A stretch of 64,000 nt of DNA from Muricea muricata (Eukaryota; Cnidaria; Anthozoa; Malacalcyonacea; Plexauridae). The first letter of the stretch is position 1, and each line of letters starts with the position of its first letter. Positions 47,001 to 64,000 of the stretch are shown here, one piece after another. Location: NCBI GenBank assembly GCA_963855995.1, contig OY979718.1, positions 59,746,564 through 59,810,563 on the forward strand, in the 5' to 3' direction. The notes beneath the pieces were generated by a model. It was not told the origin of the DNA. It was given only the letters and a program-made list of their open reading frames with translations, and ran no database searches. The translations under genes and the position numbers were made by a program.

Positions 47001-50000
47001 CTAAATAAATTTGACACACATGTACAGTAAAACAGAAAAATTGGGTGCATGCCCTTACCTCATCGGTTGTCGGACAGTGAGAAAAGGTGACAGCTTCTAT
47101 CATTCCAAATATTGGAATAAAGTCATGTGCATTTGAGCAGAATTTATAGCTTGGACACTAAATCATTGACAAAAAGAACCTATTTTTGTTGTTAACCAAA
47201 CTTACTCTGGTGATTTCTGCTTGATGAAGTAACTAATGATATTGCACATGAGATTAATGACTTGTAAGTTTGGTAAATATCTTTCATGTGTCAGTCAGTA
47301 TACCAGTATGTGTTGTTTGCCAATGTTTGGCAAACAACAAATATACTGACTGACATGATTGGAAAATGCTTGTTTTGTTCTTAAATTGCAATTTGTTCTT
47401 AAATGTAGTTTAGCATTAGGGGCACATTAGAGCAAGAGGTGGCAAATATTTTCTAAAATAGGTAACAGTAATTCATAATTAATATGACAACTTTAAGAAG
47501 GGCATGTTTATTCTGCTTCAGGCTAATCAGTGAGAAATTCAGTAGTGACACCAAGAATGCATTTTTTGCTGGAGCAGGAAGTGACATACTCTTATTTTAT
47601 GAACTTGTAATCCATGATCAGTGAGTTATGTTAAATTGGGGAAGGCAATTAGGCAAACTCAACTACAGTACACTAAAACAACATACTTGCTTATTTGTCT
47701 ACCTTGACACTATAATTAGTATGCTATGCATGACCGTAGTCTGACAACAATTCCTTGTATTTTTAGTGTATACGAAAGACATGATTTTTTAATCAAAAGC
47801 ACTTCATTACATGGCATTAAGTATTTTGAGTTGCACAAGGCATGTCACATTGCCCTGACACAAGGCTGTCAAAGCTGTACTTTGTAAGTATGTTGTTATA
47901 ACTGCATTAAAAACTAGTTGTCACTACTTACTCAGTGAAAACATTAAAAAACAGTTAGTCAAGAGGTATAAACGTTGTATTTATGCAATCAGTAGACATA
48001 ATTACACCTAAACCTTGGATTTTTACATTTACCATGAACTATGCAATATACTCAGTAAAAATTATTCTAATTCTAAACAAAAGCAAGAAGATTTTAAAAT
48101 CTTCTAAACCACAATAACAGTTTATTCCCCTCGAAATATTTAGCGGCTAGATAAAGCAAAAAAGAAAATATAAAATCCTAATCTCACTATGAAAAAGTAC
48201 AGCGTCGTCTAGTAACATATGTTAACATGTATATGTACATTCTTTTGAATGAACAGATACTAGTATTGTTTACAAATATTAATATAAATATAGCCAGCTC
48301 GAGGAGATAAACAACTGCCCGATCATCCTATAAAGTACTGAAAATAGATCACTAACTATTTTGTAGTCATTTCGCTTGTCTAGTCGATAATTCCACCTTT
48401 TTCCTCGTCCTTTGTAACGCCAGCATGTTGTAATCTTTAAAGGTCCATTTAACAACACTCGCGTGCGGCGCTCCTAGTTCAAAGCGCTTTGTCGCCGTAT
48501 AAATGCCAAATCCGAAACAATAAAAACATACGTTTTTAGATAAAAGCCACAGGCTTGCTACCATGAAAAAATTCTGAACGAATTGATTAAAACACAAAAG
48601 TTATTTGAAGCCAAATTTCGGCAATTTTCATGTTATCTACTTCGACGCGCGATTCTCAAGATATAGTCCTCAAAGAATGCTCAACCGCTGCATAACAATT
48701 CGTGTAACTATGGCAACCTTGGTATCATTTTGATCCACTCGTCTCACTCTGTTGATCACAATTGTTTATATTTATCTAAAGATAACCTGCAGTGCCCCGC
48801 AACGGTATTAAAATGACGCATTTTTTAAGAAATAATTTAGGTACCATTCTTCCTAAAAATACGCGCGCCGTCAAGAAAAAATTGTTACGCTCGAGTTGGC
48901 CGAATTCGCTACATTTTATGCCAAGCGTGAAAATTTCTCTATTTCATACATTTGTTAATTTAAACATTTTTCCTTTAAACATTTCAAAGGTAGTTATCTT
49001 TCCTAACATGTATGGGCCCCAAACTTCGCTACAGTAAAGTAGTATTGGAATTACCATGCTTGAAAATAATTTTAACAGTAAACTAATTGGTACATGATCA
49101 AAATTAGAAAACTTTTTGGACAAACAATGATAAGCACGTGAAGCTTTTATATGTTTATTTCCTTGTCTTTTTCAAGAGAGCTAATAGCCACTGGCATGAT
49201 GTTGTTTCTACACTGTGTAGTTTAACCGTAAATGCATTTCTATGGACTATGCTCAACTCTACTAAGAGGACTAATCATTTTTTTTCTTCAGAGCTGGAAA
49301 TATGCTCAATTTTTCTTCAAATTTCACGTAAAATGTTTACCATCGAAAGCTATATACGTATAACTGTATATGTAATTTTTGTTTGTAAGCGTAGAAACCT
49401 TAATTGTTAATTATGAAGCCATATATGGTTTATAGTGCTCGATCGATACCGAAGTAAAGCGTAATAGATCAATGAATACACACTGGTTTACCTCATAAAA
49501 ACTTTTATTTGCTAGAAATTTGTTTCGTGTGGTAAGCAACGCTTACCACACTCGTCAGACAACTGTTGCCATGTTATTCAATGCCTGACGAGTGTGGCAA
49601 GAGCTGCATATCCCTGAATGTCAGATGTGTTATAAATAAATAAATGCATAGACGTTATGCATAAATCGTGATCTAGACCGGGTATCCTAGGAAACGAAAA
49701 TTTACGTATTGTTGTTGGTCACTCGTTGCAAACAGTGACCAATAACAGTGCATAAAATCCTGTTTTCTGGGATACACGGTCCGGATCACGATTTATGCAT
49801 AAGGATTATGTACAAGTGCATGTTGTAAGACTAGGTATTTTTTTTAAAAAAAGAATGAGTTTTCGTTCGGAAACATTCTTTACAATGACGTAATCATGTG
49901 GTTTGGGTGATGTATAGTGTTTGTCGTGTTTCAATATCACACCGTCCACACCTATCCGAATTTGGTTTTTCGGCAACAACTTGCATCTGCATGTATCCTG

Positions 50001-52746
50001 TAATCTTTTAGAAGCAAGACGTGGAAGTGCGTAAATCACGTGCATCCACAAGCGTATAGTTCACGTACAGTTTTGTCATATATTAACTGATTCATTTATT
50101 CATCAACGCATCTCAGTGAATGACTTACTCTATATAAGCGCTTCGGATACACGTGGACTGTCGAAAGTTTTATAAAACGTTTTGGATACCAACGAACCCC
50201 GACAGTGCACGTAGATTAGATCTTAATATGATCTAACACACTGCAGACTTCACTGCTCTACAGTGACAATACGATATTTTATTGATTTAATTACTTACAA
50301 AGTTAAACTGTTATGAAAACATTACAAGCAGAATAAGAATTTAAAATGATGAAACAACAATGATATCGACATCAGAGCTTTTATTGTTTTAGTATAAACC
50401 AAGCAATCAGACAAAATTTTGTTCGAAAAGTAATATATAATTGATGATTTATACAATGAAGTTTGTTTTGTTTTCGCCTCTATGGGTCTACATTACCAAT
50501 CAATTGAGATGGACCTATAGTCATAGTAGCTCAGGCAATCAAGTCGCTGGATTTGTAATAGCCGATGGTAGGTTTACATTAAAATCTAAAATATTGTACC
50601 CAAGATGGATTCTGCTTCATGGTAAAGCGTTTTATACGTTACGTATACATTACACTCGGGCAAAGTGACCGTGAATGGAAAATGCACCCAAGCATGCCAA
50701 CTGTTTGTTCGAAGTAAAAATGCCATCTAAAGCTCAGTTTCGACCAGGCTACTCGCTTAAACTTAGTTCGTGCGAACAGAGAAATCGTTTTAAAGCATAG
50801 GAACGCGTTATATACATCGTATTCAAGAAAAAACAAGAAACAACGGAGTTGGTGATGTTTCGTGTTTGGATGTTTGCAGTCTTGTTTTTGCTTTGCGTCG
50901 CGGGACAGGCTTAAAGATTTTATCTACATATTTTTATCTTGTACGTCCAGCTTGAAAATTAATTTTAAGATCTAATCTAGTTTTCCATATGTTCATTCCC
51001 TTATCTTTTATTCTTTTTCAAGAAAGCCAATAGCCACGAGCTGTTTACACAGTGTGGTTAAACTGTAAATGCGTTTCTACAGGCTATGCTATAGCTTTAC
51101 CTTAGTCTAAGGTGACTAGTCGAAGACATTAATTAAAAGTTGGAACGAATACCAATTTGATGCTCTCTTTCTTTTTACAGTATGCGTTTTCGTGAAAATT
51201 TAACGTAATTATAAACATAAATCGACAGCCATTTTAAACATTATGACATCTAAATTACTGCATTAGAGTATTCTAATTACGCACAGAAATCATTATTATC
51301 CCCTGATACATCCATTGTAATCCAATAGATCCTAAAATAACGATACGTTCGTAGTAACACCCGGCAATGATCTGAGAATGTCGGGGTCATGCGGTTACTC
51401 ACGATTTAATGAAATATCAACAACATAATTTTGTTAAATCAATAATCCAATAAATTCTGTCTCTATTCACTAAATGACAATTATTACACTGAATGACAAT
51501 TATTACACTTTAATATTTGCGAGATTAATTTTGATTGCAGTGTGTGGTGTTTGGTTGGGGAATTCACCAGTGCAATTGCTTACGACCACACAATGTCAAT
51601 GGGCTTATCATCGATCACAGTAATGTCGATCACGTTTTCTAATTTAGAATTTCATTTTTTCATGACCAAAATTTCATGGCCATTCTCGCTGATCGTAGAC
51701 GGCAATGTTTCATTATACTTTTGTACACATTTTTTTTGTAGGCTGGAGTCACAATTACGTACAGCAGTCTACCCAGATGCAATATGTGTAAAGCGTATTC
51801 ACAAGTCATGGCGGAAATAAGAAGAAAGAACTATAGACACAGCCAAGGATTTCGGAAATGAAGTGACGCTGCAACAAGTGATCACAAGAGACCTTCGAAT
51901 TGAAACCCCCATACTTATAAAGTTTATAAATAGTGTTTACGCGCATGTTTGTGAGGCCAGTGCCTACATAAATCACGATACAGTATTTTATATCGTGTAT
52001 TCATTCAAATTCATGACAACCTAGTGCCTTAACTGTCTTTAATTATAAATTATGATAAGTTTAAAATACATTGCAGGCTTCGCTTTTTGGCAAACCACAA
52101 GAACAAACTTCCGCTATAGAAAAATCCTTGTTTATCTGAATTATTTTAAAAATAATTTCACCTGATTTACGTGATGAGTAAACTTTTTCAGCATGCATTG
52201 CGATATATAGATAATATAGCGGTAAATATACCAGACCGCCTTAGTTACAGCTGTGTTTGTTTTAATAAAGTAATGCAATGGTTAATTCATTAGCTACAAA
52301 AGAAGTAGAACATCTGATTAACATCTGATGATCGATGTCTGTATAGAGAGTCAAATCCACTTACCAGCCAGGCCTTGAAAAAATCCACACACTTTTGCTG
52401 AACGTTTTGTGATAATGTCGTCAAAACAGAATGCTAGCACAGAAATAAAACTTATGAGGACTAGGATTCCACAAGCTATCCCAAACATAATGGTGCCAGC
52501 CTTCCAGGCGTTCGAAGGAATATCATTGAAACGTTTATAGCGTCCACATTCCTCGCGCACGTAGTACGCGTTTGACATCAAGTCTCTGGCAAGAAAATTA
52601 CAACGGCGGAATACACCAAGGTGAACAGTAACATTCATAATTTCTCCCTGCAGCCAGTAAGGCATATAAAACCCAGTCGAACACACGATAGCAACAACAA
52701 ATGAAAACATGGACCAAATGACACCGACTGTTGTTAAACTGTGCAT
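44064..52746 (-). CDS. LHFPL-family tetraspan membrane protein
   Basis: Two exons, 52746-52365 and 44353-44064, joined across an 8-kb intron: 672 nt, 223 residues. The start MHSLTTVGVIWSMFSF and TM1 are followed by the family signature GFYMPYWLQGE in the first extracellular loop, then GVFRRCNF and EECGRYKRF, TM2 (GIACGILVLISFISVLAF), TM3 (GALFLIASCAIFPFGWD), EVRQACGDN, GSCTIGWAAY and TM4. This matches the LHFPL1/3/4/5-type proteins of vertebrates in order and length; which paralogue cannot be decided. Relatives act as accessory subunits of channels and receptors (mechanotransduction complex, GABA-A receptors). The C-terminal tail is short and polar. The intron carries a LINE, a large inverted-repeat element and other repeats. 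Confidence 0.93.
44672..49146 (-). mobile_element. 5'-truncated LINE split by a 3.3-kb insertion
   Basis: Minus strand. The upstream piece (49146-48929) reads SSMVIPILLYCSEVWGPYML, the RT thumb signature, then YEIEKF. The downstream piece (45602-44672) resumes YLEFCKRILGVHSKSTN, HAYAEVGRLPL, KLPVETGRYKNIPYNDRICK and HCDLNEIGNEQH, then the C-terminal tail and an AATAATGATAATAATAT 3' tail at about 44672-44695. Stops and frameshifts make it dead. The two halves meet at one point of the protein, showing that 45603-48928 was inserted later. Confidence 0.8.
45603..48928. mobile_element. Inverted-repeat element (3.3 kb) nested in the LINE
   Basis: The ends are inverted copies over about 35-38 bp: ACGCTTGGCATAAAATG..CG on the left and its complement ending CATTTTATGCCAAGCGT on the right. 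They lie exactly where the LINE is interrupted. The interior has no recognisable transposase; a 76-codon minus frame at 48597-48367 is the longest suspicious piece. There is an inner hairpin at about 47285-47355 (GTCAGTCAGTATA arms). No target duplication was identified, so mechanism and class are unknown. Confidence 0.7.
49490..49803. repeat. Two small inverted repeats in the LHFPL intron
   Basis: The first (about 49530-49605) pairs CCACACTCGTCAG with CTGACGAGTGTGG. The second (49654-49803) has about 70-bp arms beginning TTATGCATAAATCGTGATC and including TTGGTCACT on both sides. Both are AT-rich, short and non-coding. Confidence 0.7.
50900..51130. repeat. Diverged duplicate of the DNA flanking the split LINE (unfilled site)
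   Basis: 50944-50984 matches 44629-44668 (GTCCAGCTTG, TCTAATCTAGTTTT) and continues without interruption into 50987-51120, which matches 49147-49275 (CTTTTTCAAGA, CTAATAGCCAC, ACTGTAAATGCGTTTCTA). Thus this copy lacks the 4.5-kb insertion present in the other. Confidence 0.7.
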
Positions 52747-55700
52747 TTTCGTTAGTCTGTAAAGCGTATACGCTAAACTCTTATTTTATAGATGTTGTTT
52801 TTTCAAGTCTTTTGACAGCAATCAAAATTGAACCCAGTGAATTTTGACCTTTTGGCTTTTACCCGTCCGTTCTTTCCTTGTGAATATCTGATATGGACGG
52901 CACCCCTCGTGTGTGACTAATTATTTACGTATGAGAGGCAAAAAGAAATTCATTGCGGAAATGATTGAATACATGTGTGAGTATTGGTCAGTAGGTGGCA
53001 ATATTTTGTTGCAGCTAATAATATAGCAAAACCTGAGGATATAATCTCAAAGGATCACACAAATCTTAAATGAAAGCATGAAGTTAAAAAGAAGAATTAC
53101 TTACAGAAGCCCCAAGGCTATTATTGTTGTTGTGTTGATTTAAGTAATGGAATATATTGATGGTTTTCGTCGCCTTGGAAAAATTTTCGATAGCCATAAT
53201 ATCAGAGGAAATACGACGTTGATTTACGAACTAGGATGCAACAGCTGGCGACAGCGCGCTAAGTGTGTTTTCATATCCTATATTGGAGCAGAGCTTGATC
53301 TCGACTGGAACAAATTCATGTCTCTATGATTCATGCATGTCTCTCTGAATTCTTTACAATTAATTTTTAGAAAGAGTGCTTTGCGCGAAGAAATTTGCTG
53401 GTGAATAGAAATCCATGCAACTGTGTCTTTCATTGGTATTTTATTTATTAGCAAGTGTGTATTTGTTTTCCTGTCCTAGTCAGAACTGAGTTCAGTATCC
53501 TTCCATGCTGCCCAAGCCAATACTATTTCGTCACTCCCTCGCCCCATGCAACGCGTATTCATCCAGCGAAACTAAGCAACCGTTCTTCATTTCTACTGAC
53601 AAGTCACGTATGTCGAGAATGGTTTGTTGCACGAGGATTAATAATCTTTTTTATATCTCCTGCTATAGATAATCTATCTTACATCTCAGTGATACATTAA
53701 TGCTTATGTTTCAAGACGGCACAAAAGGAATTCCCCCCCCCCACTTAAATTTGGCAAGCTGAAAAGTTCTAAACTAATAACACCAGCTCTATGATATTCG
53801 GATAATGCGGTGTGAAGAATGGCTTAATATTGAAATTGGGCTGTGAAATGAAAGTTGTCTCATTGAAAGGTTCTTTATTCTTCGCGCTGATACATCGAGA
53901 GGCAACTTTACAGAAGTGATGTTTACAGAAGAAACGTTATGCACAAACCAGTGAAACCATCGTGTGACCCTATCAAGTAAATGCTAAATTTAAAAGTTAG
54001 TTAAGCTGGTTACTGGGTTATTACGGAAAATAATAACCTCAGAAAACTTTAAGTTCAAAATCAGCTTATTACAAGAAAACTCGCTCAACGACAACGTATA
54101 TTTCAACTCATTCAAATCCTAATTGCCCACGTATTATACACATCTTCAGTTACTTCAAATGAACAAAGTTCCAGTACATAGATTGTATCGTTATGTAAAG
54201 CAAACCAAGCCATGCAGTGAGTTCTAAAACTTCAAAAAGTGATATCAAATAATTGAGCTGAGCCGGCGACACGTACTGTAAAGTCATCGGAAAGCAGCGA
54301 ATACACTTTGAGCCATAGTCGCTCTATTTGAACGCCAAGCTTCGAAGGCTCTTACCGCCCATTCGTCTTTGTAACGAGTTGCTAAACGAACATACTGTAT
54401 AATAATTCGTTTAATCAAATCTATCCTCAATTTAATATTAACATCGCCAACTCATAACATCACTTTCTGCTATTTCTGAGTTATCAGATAAAGTTCTTCG
54501 TCACTGTCGTCCATGACGCGTTGAATTTTTCTTTAGAAATACAACATAAAAGGTTATAAGCCATTGGCATTGAAATTAAACCTATTCAATATCTACTTCC
54601 CCAGTTCGTAAAAGATTTTTGCTAAACAATTAACGAAACGCGCTTTAGAATTGAATTTTCAATTGAAAACCTCCGAAAAACAAAAGAATATGGTCTCATG
54701 AGCATATAAACAAGTTAAAAGCCGCGGGTATCGGTTTTTATTCAACTGTAAATACCTCGGGCCTGCGGCCCTCAGTCTTTATAGTCTAATACCCCCCCCC
54801 CCCCGTTGGCTTTTAACCTATATATAAAAACACCTAAACGTGCGAGTAGAAGTGTGTTAAGCAACGAGAAGTTAAAGTGTGTTATATATCTACCAGCCAA
54901 AGCAATGGCAAAGCTAAGCTATAACCTCTCCAAATGACATTCCCACACACTGGTAAGTTAGGTTTACATATTATATAATATTGTGTGCATATATGTAATT
55001 GGTAAAGATTATAGATTAAACAAATGTAATGCACGTTTGTAATAAAGTTTGAAGTATAAATTGTACGAACCTTTTTTTGTACAAGGGCTTTTTCCTGCGC
55101 ACGCTAAAAGACCCTGTATGGCTGCGTGCTTGGCTAAAATGTAGAGATCAGTTGTACGTAAGGTGGATAATGCTATCTACTGGATAGTGACTTTTCAACT
55201 ACCGCAGAAAGGCATAAAAAGCTACGACATTATGGATACTGAGCTTGACAGAGATAAAAAGCGATTTTCACTCGAAAATATTGAACATTAATGAAAGTTT
55301 TACCAGTTAATGAACACAATCAGAAAGTTTGAAAAAACCCATTCATTAAAAGCTATTCGCCTTTCGTACAACTGAACCCAAGCGCACACTTTACAGTTCA
55401 GTAATCCATACAAACATAATCTACAGCAAAATAACTTTGCACCAATTCATTGTATTATCATATTACTCTATTGAGAAAGATTAAAATTCAGATTCGATCC
55501 CAGTTCACAGTTGCAGCAAGACTAATTGATACTTCTCCAGAAGGCTTTCTTCTGAAATGCCATAATCGATTGACAAAAACCACTAGAAGTTAAATTAATA
55601 ATGATTTAATCAATTTGTATTTATTTATCTATAATCTATACATACAGTATTTATCAAGATGCGAAGGGGCAAGTCTACGAGAGAACAAAAGACGAGTTGT

Positions 55701-56101
55701 GAAAGTAAGACAAAACATTTGTATAAATGATCTTGTTGTGGTAGGGTTAGGAAATAGGAAACTGGTCCTGTTCTTACAGTATGTTTGGTAACTAACGTTC
55801 AACCATGAACAAATTGACCATTCCCACGAGTGCGTTCATTTACAGATATCGGAAGCAAAATTACTTTCAGCTGGGCCTTTCCGTTCATGAAATGCATTAT
55901 TCAGTTTTATACAATAATTCAATTGACAGTTCATTCTGCATTTTCATTGGTTCAGATTTGTCCGTTGTTACGGTACACAGGCATAGATGACCTCATCCGA
56001 TGGTATGTATACTTCAGCCAAATCTTTTCGCAAGTCTTTTTATTATTTCTGTTTTTCTGTATTGTACATAATAGATCAGAGAAAACAACCTTGAGTTACG
56101 G
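52747..56101. other. Intergenic DNA between LHFPL-like and cupin-like genes
   Basis: LHFPL promoter side followed by AT-rich DNA; C-runs near 53737 and 54791. No exon, tRNA or clear transposon was recognised. Short open frames (for example around 53147-53330 and 53455-53700) look spurious. Confidence 0.5.
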
Positions 56102-61116
<5,015 letters not shown>

Positions 61117-61513
61117 ATTGATTATTGTTTAATATCGAAGTTTATGAGTCATCCCTAAATCACTATTATATGAATATTTCATTACTGCTCCATATTTCCT
61201 TCTTAGGATATAACACATTCATCCCAGGAAAATGTAATACCTTAATTTCTATACACGTTGTTTTACAATTTTCCAAACTTTTTGTGAAGTTTTTTGATAA
61301 ACTGATTGGTTTTAATTATATTATGGTTATATGGATTGTTGCAGGTGGGGTGGTGGGGTGAAAGCAGCCCAGCCTCGGACCCAGGGCCTTTTGGGGTCAC
61401 TGATCCAGTGTTACATTCAGATCAACTGTGTTGCCTACACTGATCTGCATATATGAAGATGATGTATTGTTGGAGGGAAGTCAAGAATAGGGAAAGTGAG
61501 CTACGTTGTTGAC
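61117..61513. promoter_or_regulatory. Divergent promoter region, cupin-like gene and MPDU1-like exon
   Basis: 397 bp separate the start codon of the cupin-like gene (minus strand) from the start codon of the MPDU1-like exon (plus strand). No TATA box in a good position on either strand. Use as a shared promoter is inferred from spacing. Confidence 0.4.
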
Positions 61514-61610
61514 ATGGCGGCTGGTGAATTCTTCTTCACTCCATGGGTATTGCTGCTTATAACCAAGGAATGTCATGATAAATTCTTTCTAGATTTTAAT
61601 TTTTTTGATG
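61514..61610 (+). CDS. MPDU1: Probable first coding exon of MPDU1 (mannose-P-dolichol utilization defect 1), partial
   Basis: ATG 61514 opens 32 codons: MAAGEFFFTPWVLLLITKEC then HDKFFLDFNFFD, followed by a strong donor G|GTATGT. The pattern (short start, hydrophobic LLLI, charged-Cys-His/Tyr-Asp, then F-x-x-x-x-F) lines up with the N-terminus of animal MPDU1, an ER membrane protein of the PQ-loop family needed to use dolichol-linked mannose and glucose. No second exon (expected to encode a SKGLG-like first PQ-loop segment) was found by 64000, so the intron would exceed 2.4 kb and the gene runs out of the window. Alternative: a chance frame. Confidence 0.42.
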
Positions 61611-63860
61611 GTATGTTTTCTCGTATATTTGTGTCAGGGTTTTATCGTTTTATGAGTCAGATGTACACTATGTGGAAATGAGTACGTGGATCTCGATGTG
61701 GACTATGAGATCATGATAAGATCCCCTGTATCACTTATTGTATGTATTGTGTACTGGATGTCATGCTAATAAAAAATACTCGATAGAGTTTTTTTTATAA
61801 AAAGTTTGTAAATGTAAATGTCTGCAAACTATACTCCACAGGAAGTAGAAAAGTACTCTAGAGGGTATTCAATTGAAAGTGTAACAACCGCCTACTGCAT
61901 CTGCTTATCGACTATCAAGATTCACGTAGATTACTGCATGCATAATACTGTTTTCCCACAATCTATTGTCTAGAATACTGTAGCTATTCCTCTAGAACTT
62001 TGGTTTCTATCCTCTTACATCCACTCAGTTGCCCTGATTATGAGCAGACACAAGACTGTATACCAATCCAGACTGCATTCCAAGGCCCCTCATGAACCAA
62101 GTATTCTTAACATCAGATTGACCAGTGATCACCCTGGATAATACCATGTTGAACTTTGCATATGCCCATGGAGGTATAATGGTGCAACCATATAGACCAT
62201 AACCTTGGACCCACATCAATAGAACCAACAGGAGTCTTTGCCAAGTTAAAAAATAAAACATTGGTGTCTGTGTAATTGTCCAGGGTGATGCCAGTTAGAC
62301 AAAAGTTGTGTGACACATGATCATTCACATGGAAATCAATGCTGTGCTACACCTATGGCAGCTCTACACTTGATAACAAAAAATCACTGCAACACTTTGC
62401 TGACAATGGATGTGAATTGATGATTTTATGTAATGGAATCACATCGGTGTGCTGTACTTCCATAAACATTGTTTCCCTAACCATGAGGCAATATGATCAG
62501 CATTTGTTGCTTTTGATGCATGAAAAACATTCTAGACATTTTCTGGCAGTCACTAAAAGATGGCTGATCATGTTTAGCAGGAAAGATCATCGATATTGTC
62601 TGGCATTGAACAATGTCTATAAAAGCGTAAGATAAGGTTCTCCAAAGTTCACAAAAGTCAGTTCAATTGCAGTCTTACATAATTAAAACCGCCTGTATCA
62701 CACATTTGGGTTTTTCATATTTAGTATATATACTGTATGTATATATAGTAAATTTAATAATGTGATGATGAGTGAAGAATTTAATGTGAATGATCAACTT
62801 TATTTATGCACAGTAGTCTCATTCAACGAAATGCTGATTTCCATGAGAGATAACACATCCGAGACCATATTATGTACATTATATAGCTTATTACAGACAT
62901 TGTGCCTATATTATTCAACTGCATATACTAGTACCATGTCAACTGGGATATGCAGTTGAACTGGGAATTTGTTTCATAGAACGTATAAAGCCACCAGTTT
63001 GCCATGTTATCTGGGTTTAGTAGTAGAAACAGGTCTTCATTATTACATCATTCTATGGGAATCTAATCTAGTAACACTGACTCCCATAAATGTATGTGCA
63101 GCTTAATGTATTTTTCAAGATACACATGGATTTAAATGCAGTATTTGTGGATGGAAATGTGTCAGTGCCAGCCAAATAATAAATACTATGCTTGGTAATA
63201 CGCTCCAGAGGACCATAAAAATGTTTGGAAATAGAGTTTAATGGGAAGCACATAAACCTATACATCAATTTGACAAATAAACCTTTAAGGTGTGCAGCTC
63301 TTAATTTAATGTTAACAGCTTTGATTTGGCATACAGAAAACTATAGAATATTTACATAACAGACAAATACATTGTACAAGAAGATGAAGTGCTAAAAGTA
63401 GCAAAACACGAAGGAGACTTGGCTAGCCCCATGGTACTCACCACCAGTATAGTAAGAAAAACAACATGAGTAGGGAAATAGAGAGTGAATAAAAACACAA
63501 TGAAAGAAATTAGAATGGAATGGAACATGAGCACATTGCTTTCGTGCAACTTGCATTGCGTCACTTGGATATAGAAACCTACCTATGAATAATTAGTCTA
63601 AAACGATGAGAGAACTCGTACATATAATCAATGAGTTTTACCATTTAATTAACGTCTGCCTTGCTAGCAGTGGTGTCTAGGCTAAGAGCTAGGAAGAGAA
63701 ACCTCTGCAAGCAAACGGACGGTTAATTTTCAAGCGTGCGCAGACAGTGTGTGGAACGTGACTAAAATTACGTCACTTTCTGTAGCACGCGGAAATATTC
63801 TACAGCTGACTCGCAGCAATTAGCAATTATTAGCAATAGCTTTATCAGCAATAATAGTTG
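61611..63860. other. No gene recognised; possible intron of the MPDU1-like gene
   Basis: The 62000-63560 stretch is less AT-biased and has several short open frames on both strands (for example minus 62328-62113 and 63564-63352, plus 62339-62635), none resembling a known family. It may be decayed transposon sequence. Splice-framed exons were not detected. Confidence 0.4.
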
Positions 63861-63861
63861 T

Positions 63862-63990
63862 TTACGCATGCGCGTGACGACCTAATATAGTAGTTGCCAA
63901 ACTTGTAAATATATATGTCAGTATAAATCCGGACGGCGGTTACATGATCAACCGTTCGTGTGCTCGCAGTGGTTTCTCTACTGAGGTTCT
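63862..63990 (+). promoter_or_regulatory. Possible core promoter at the window end
   Basis: An NRF1-like palindrome ACGCATGCGCGT at about 63864 is followed by a TATA-like TATAAAT at about 63922 and a GC-richer stretch with a CTCTTCCTCTCC pyrimidine run at the very end. This is consistent with a transcription start around 63950 for a gene beyond the window. No coding sequence confirms it. Confidence 0.25.
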
Positions 63991-64000
63991 CTTCCTCTCC

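Noticed and set aside
51542..51820. 92-codon plus-strand frame in the LHFPL intron
   Set aside because: Preceded by an acceptor-like TTGCAG but with no donor, partner exon or family resemblance.

Overview
The window is nuclear DNA from an animal, most likely a non-bilaterian such as a cnidarian. Genes are split by many introns with clean GT/AG borders, intergenic DNA is AT-rich and full of foldback elements, and the protein families (a single-exon rhodopsin-like GPCR, a kinase fused to other domains) fit a cnidarian best. The species cannot be named from the sequence. Gene models were built by eye from splice signals, phase and family resemblance. Every multi-exon model listed keeps a consistent phase through all its junctions, except where a break is stated.

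Layout. 0.2-6.0 kb (-): a protein kinase gene fused to a cysteine-protease-like domain, broken in the kinase N-lobe by a frameshift and a 23-nt insertion. 6-10.8 kb: intergenic, with a 19-bp minisatellite, an orphan signal-peptide exon and two foldback elements. 10.8-11.6 kb (+): a one-exon class A GPCR. 12.8-20.3 kb (-): PSMD9 (proteasome assembly chaperone), 7 exons, with a 4.9-kb first intron packed with nested transposons and a 23-bp minisatellite. 20.55-28.86 kb (+): DCAF8 (CUL4-DDB1 substrate receptor), 14 exons, head-to-head with PSMD9 across a 268-bp shared promoter. 30.6-37.1 kb (-): an SLC36-like amino-acid transporter, 8 exons, with a tRNA-derived SINE, a 5-bp-TSD MITE and paired-hairpin elements in its introns. 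37.1-44 kb: intergenic, with a large palindrome and a textbook hAT-type MITE. 44.1-52.7 kb (-): an LHFPL-family tetraspan gene whose single intron holds a LINE split by a 3.3-kb inverted-repeat element. 56.1-61.1 kb (-): a membrane-anchored JmjC/cupin-like protein that seems to lack its iron ligands. 61.5 kb (+): a probable first exon of MPDU1, head-to-head with the cupin gene. 61.6-64 kb: no gene recognised, with a possible promoter at the very end.

There is no operon logic. The two divergent pairs (PSMD9/DCAF8 and cupin/MPDU1) share short promoters. PSMD9 and DCAF8 both act in ubiquitin-proteasome protein turnover, so shared control would make sense. The most unusual items are the modular kinase gene and its tiny frame-breaking insertion that matches the edge of a nearby minisatellite, the family of paired-hairpin repeats that keep their flanks but swap their stems, and the split LINE with an unfilled paralogous site in the same intron.
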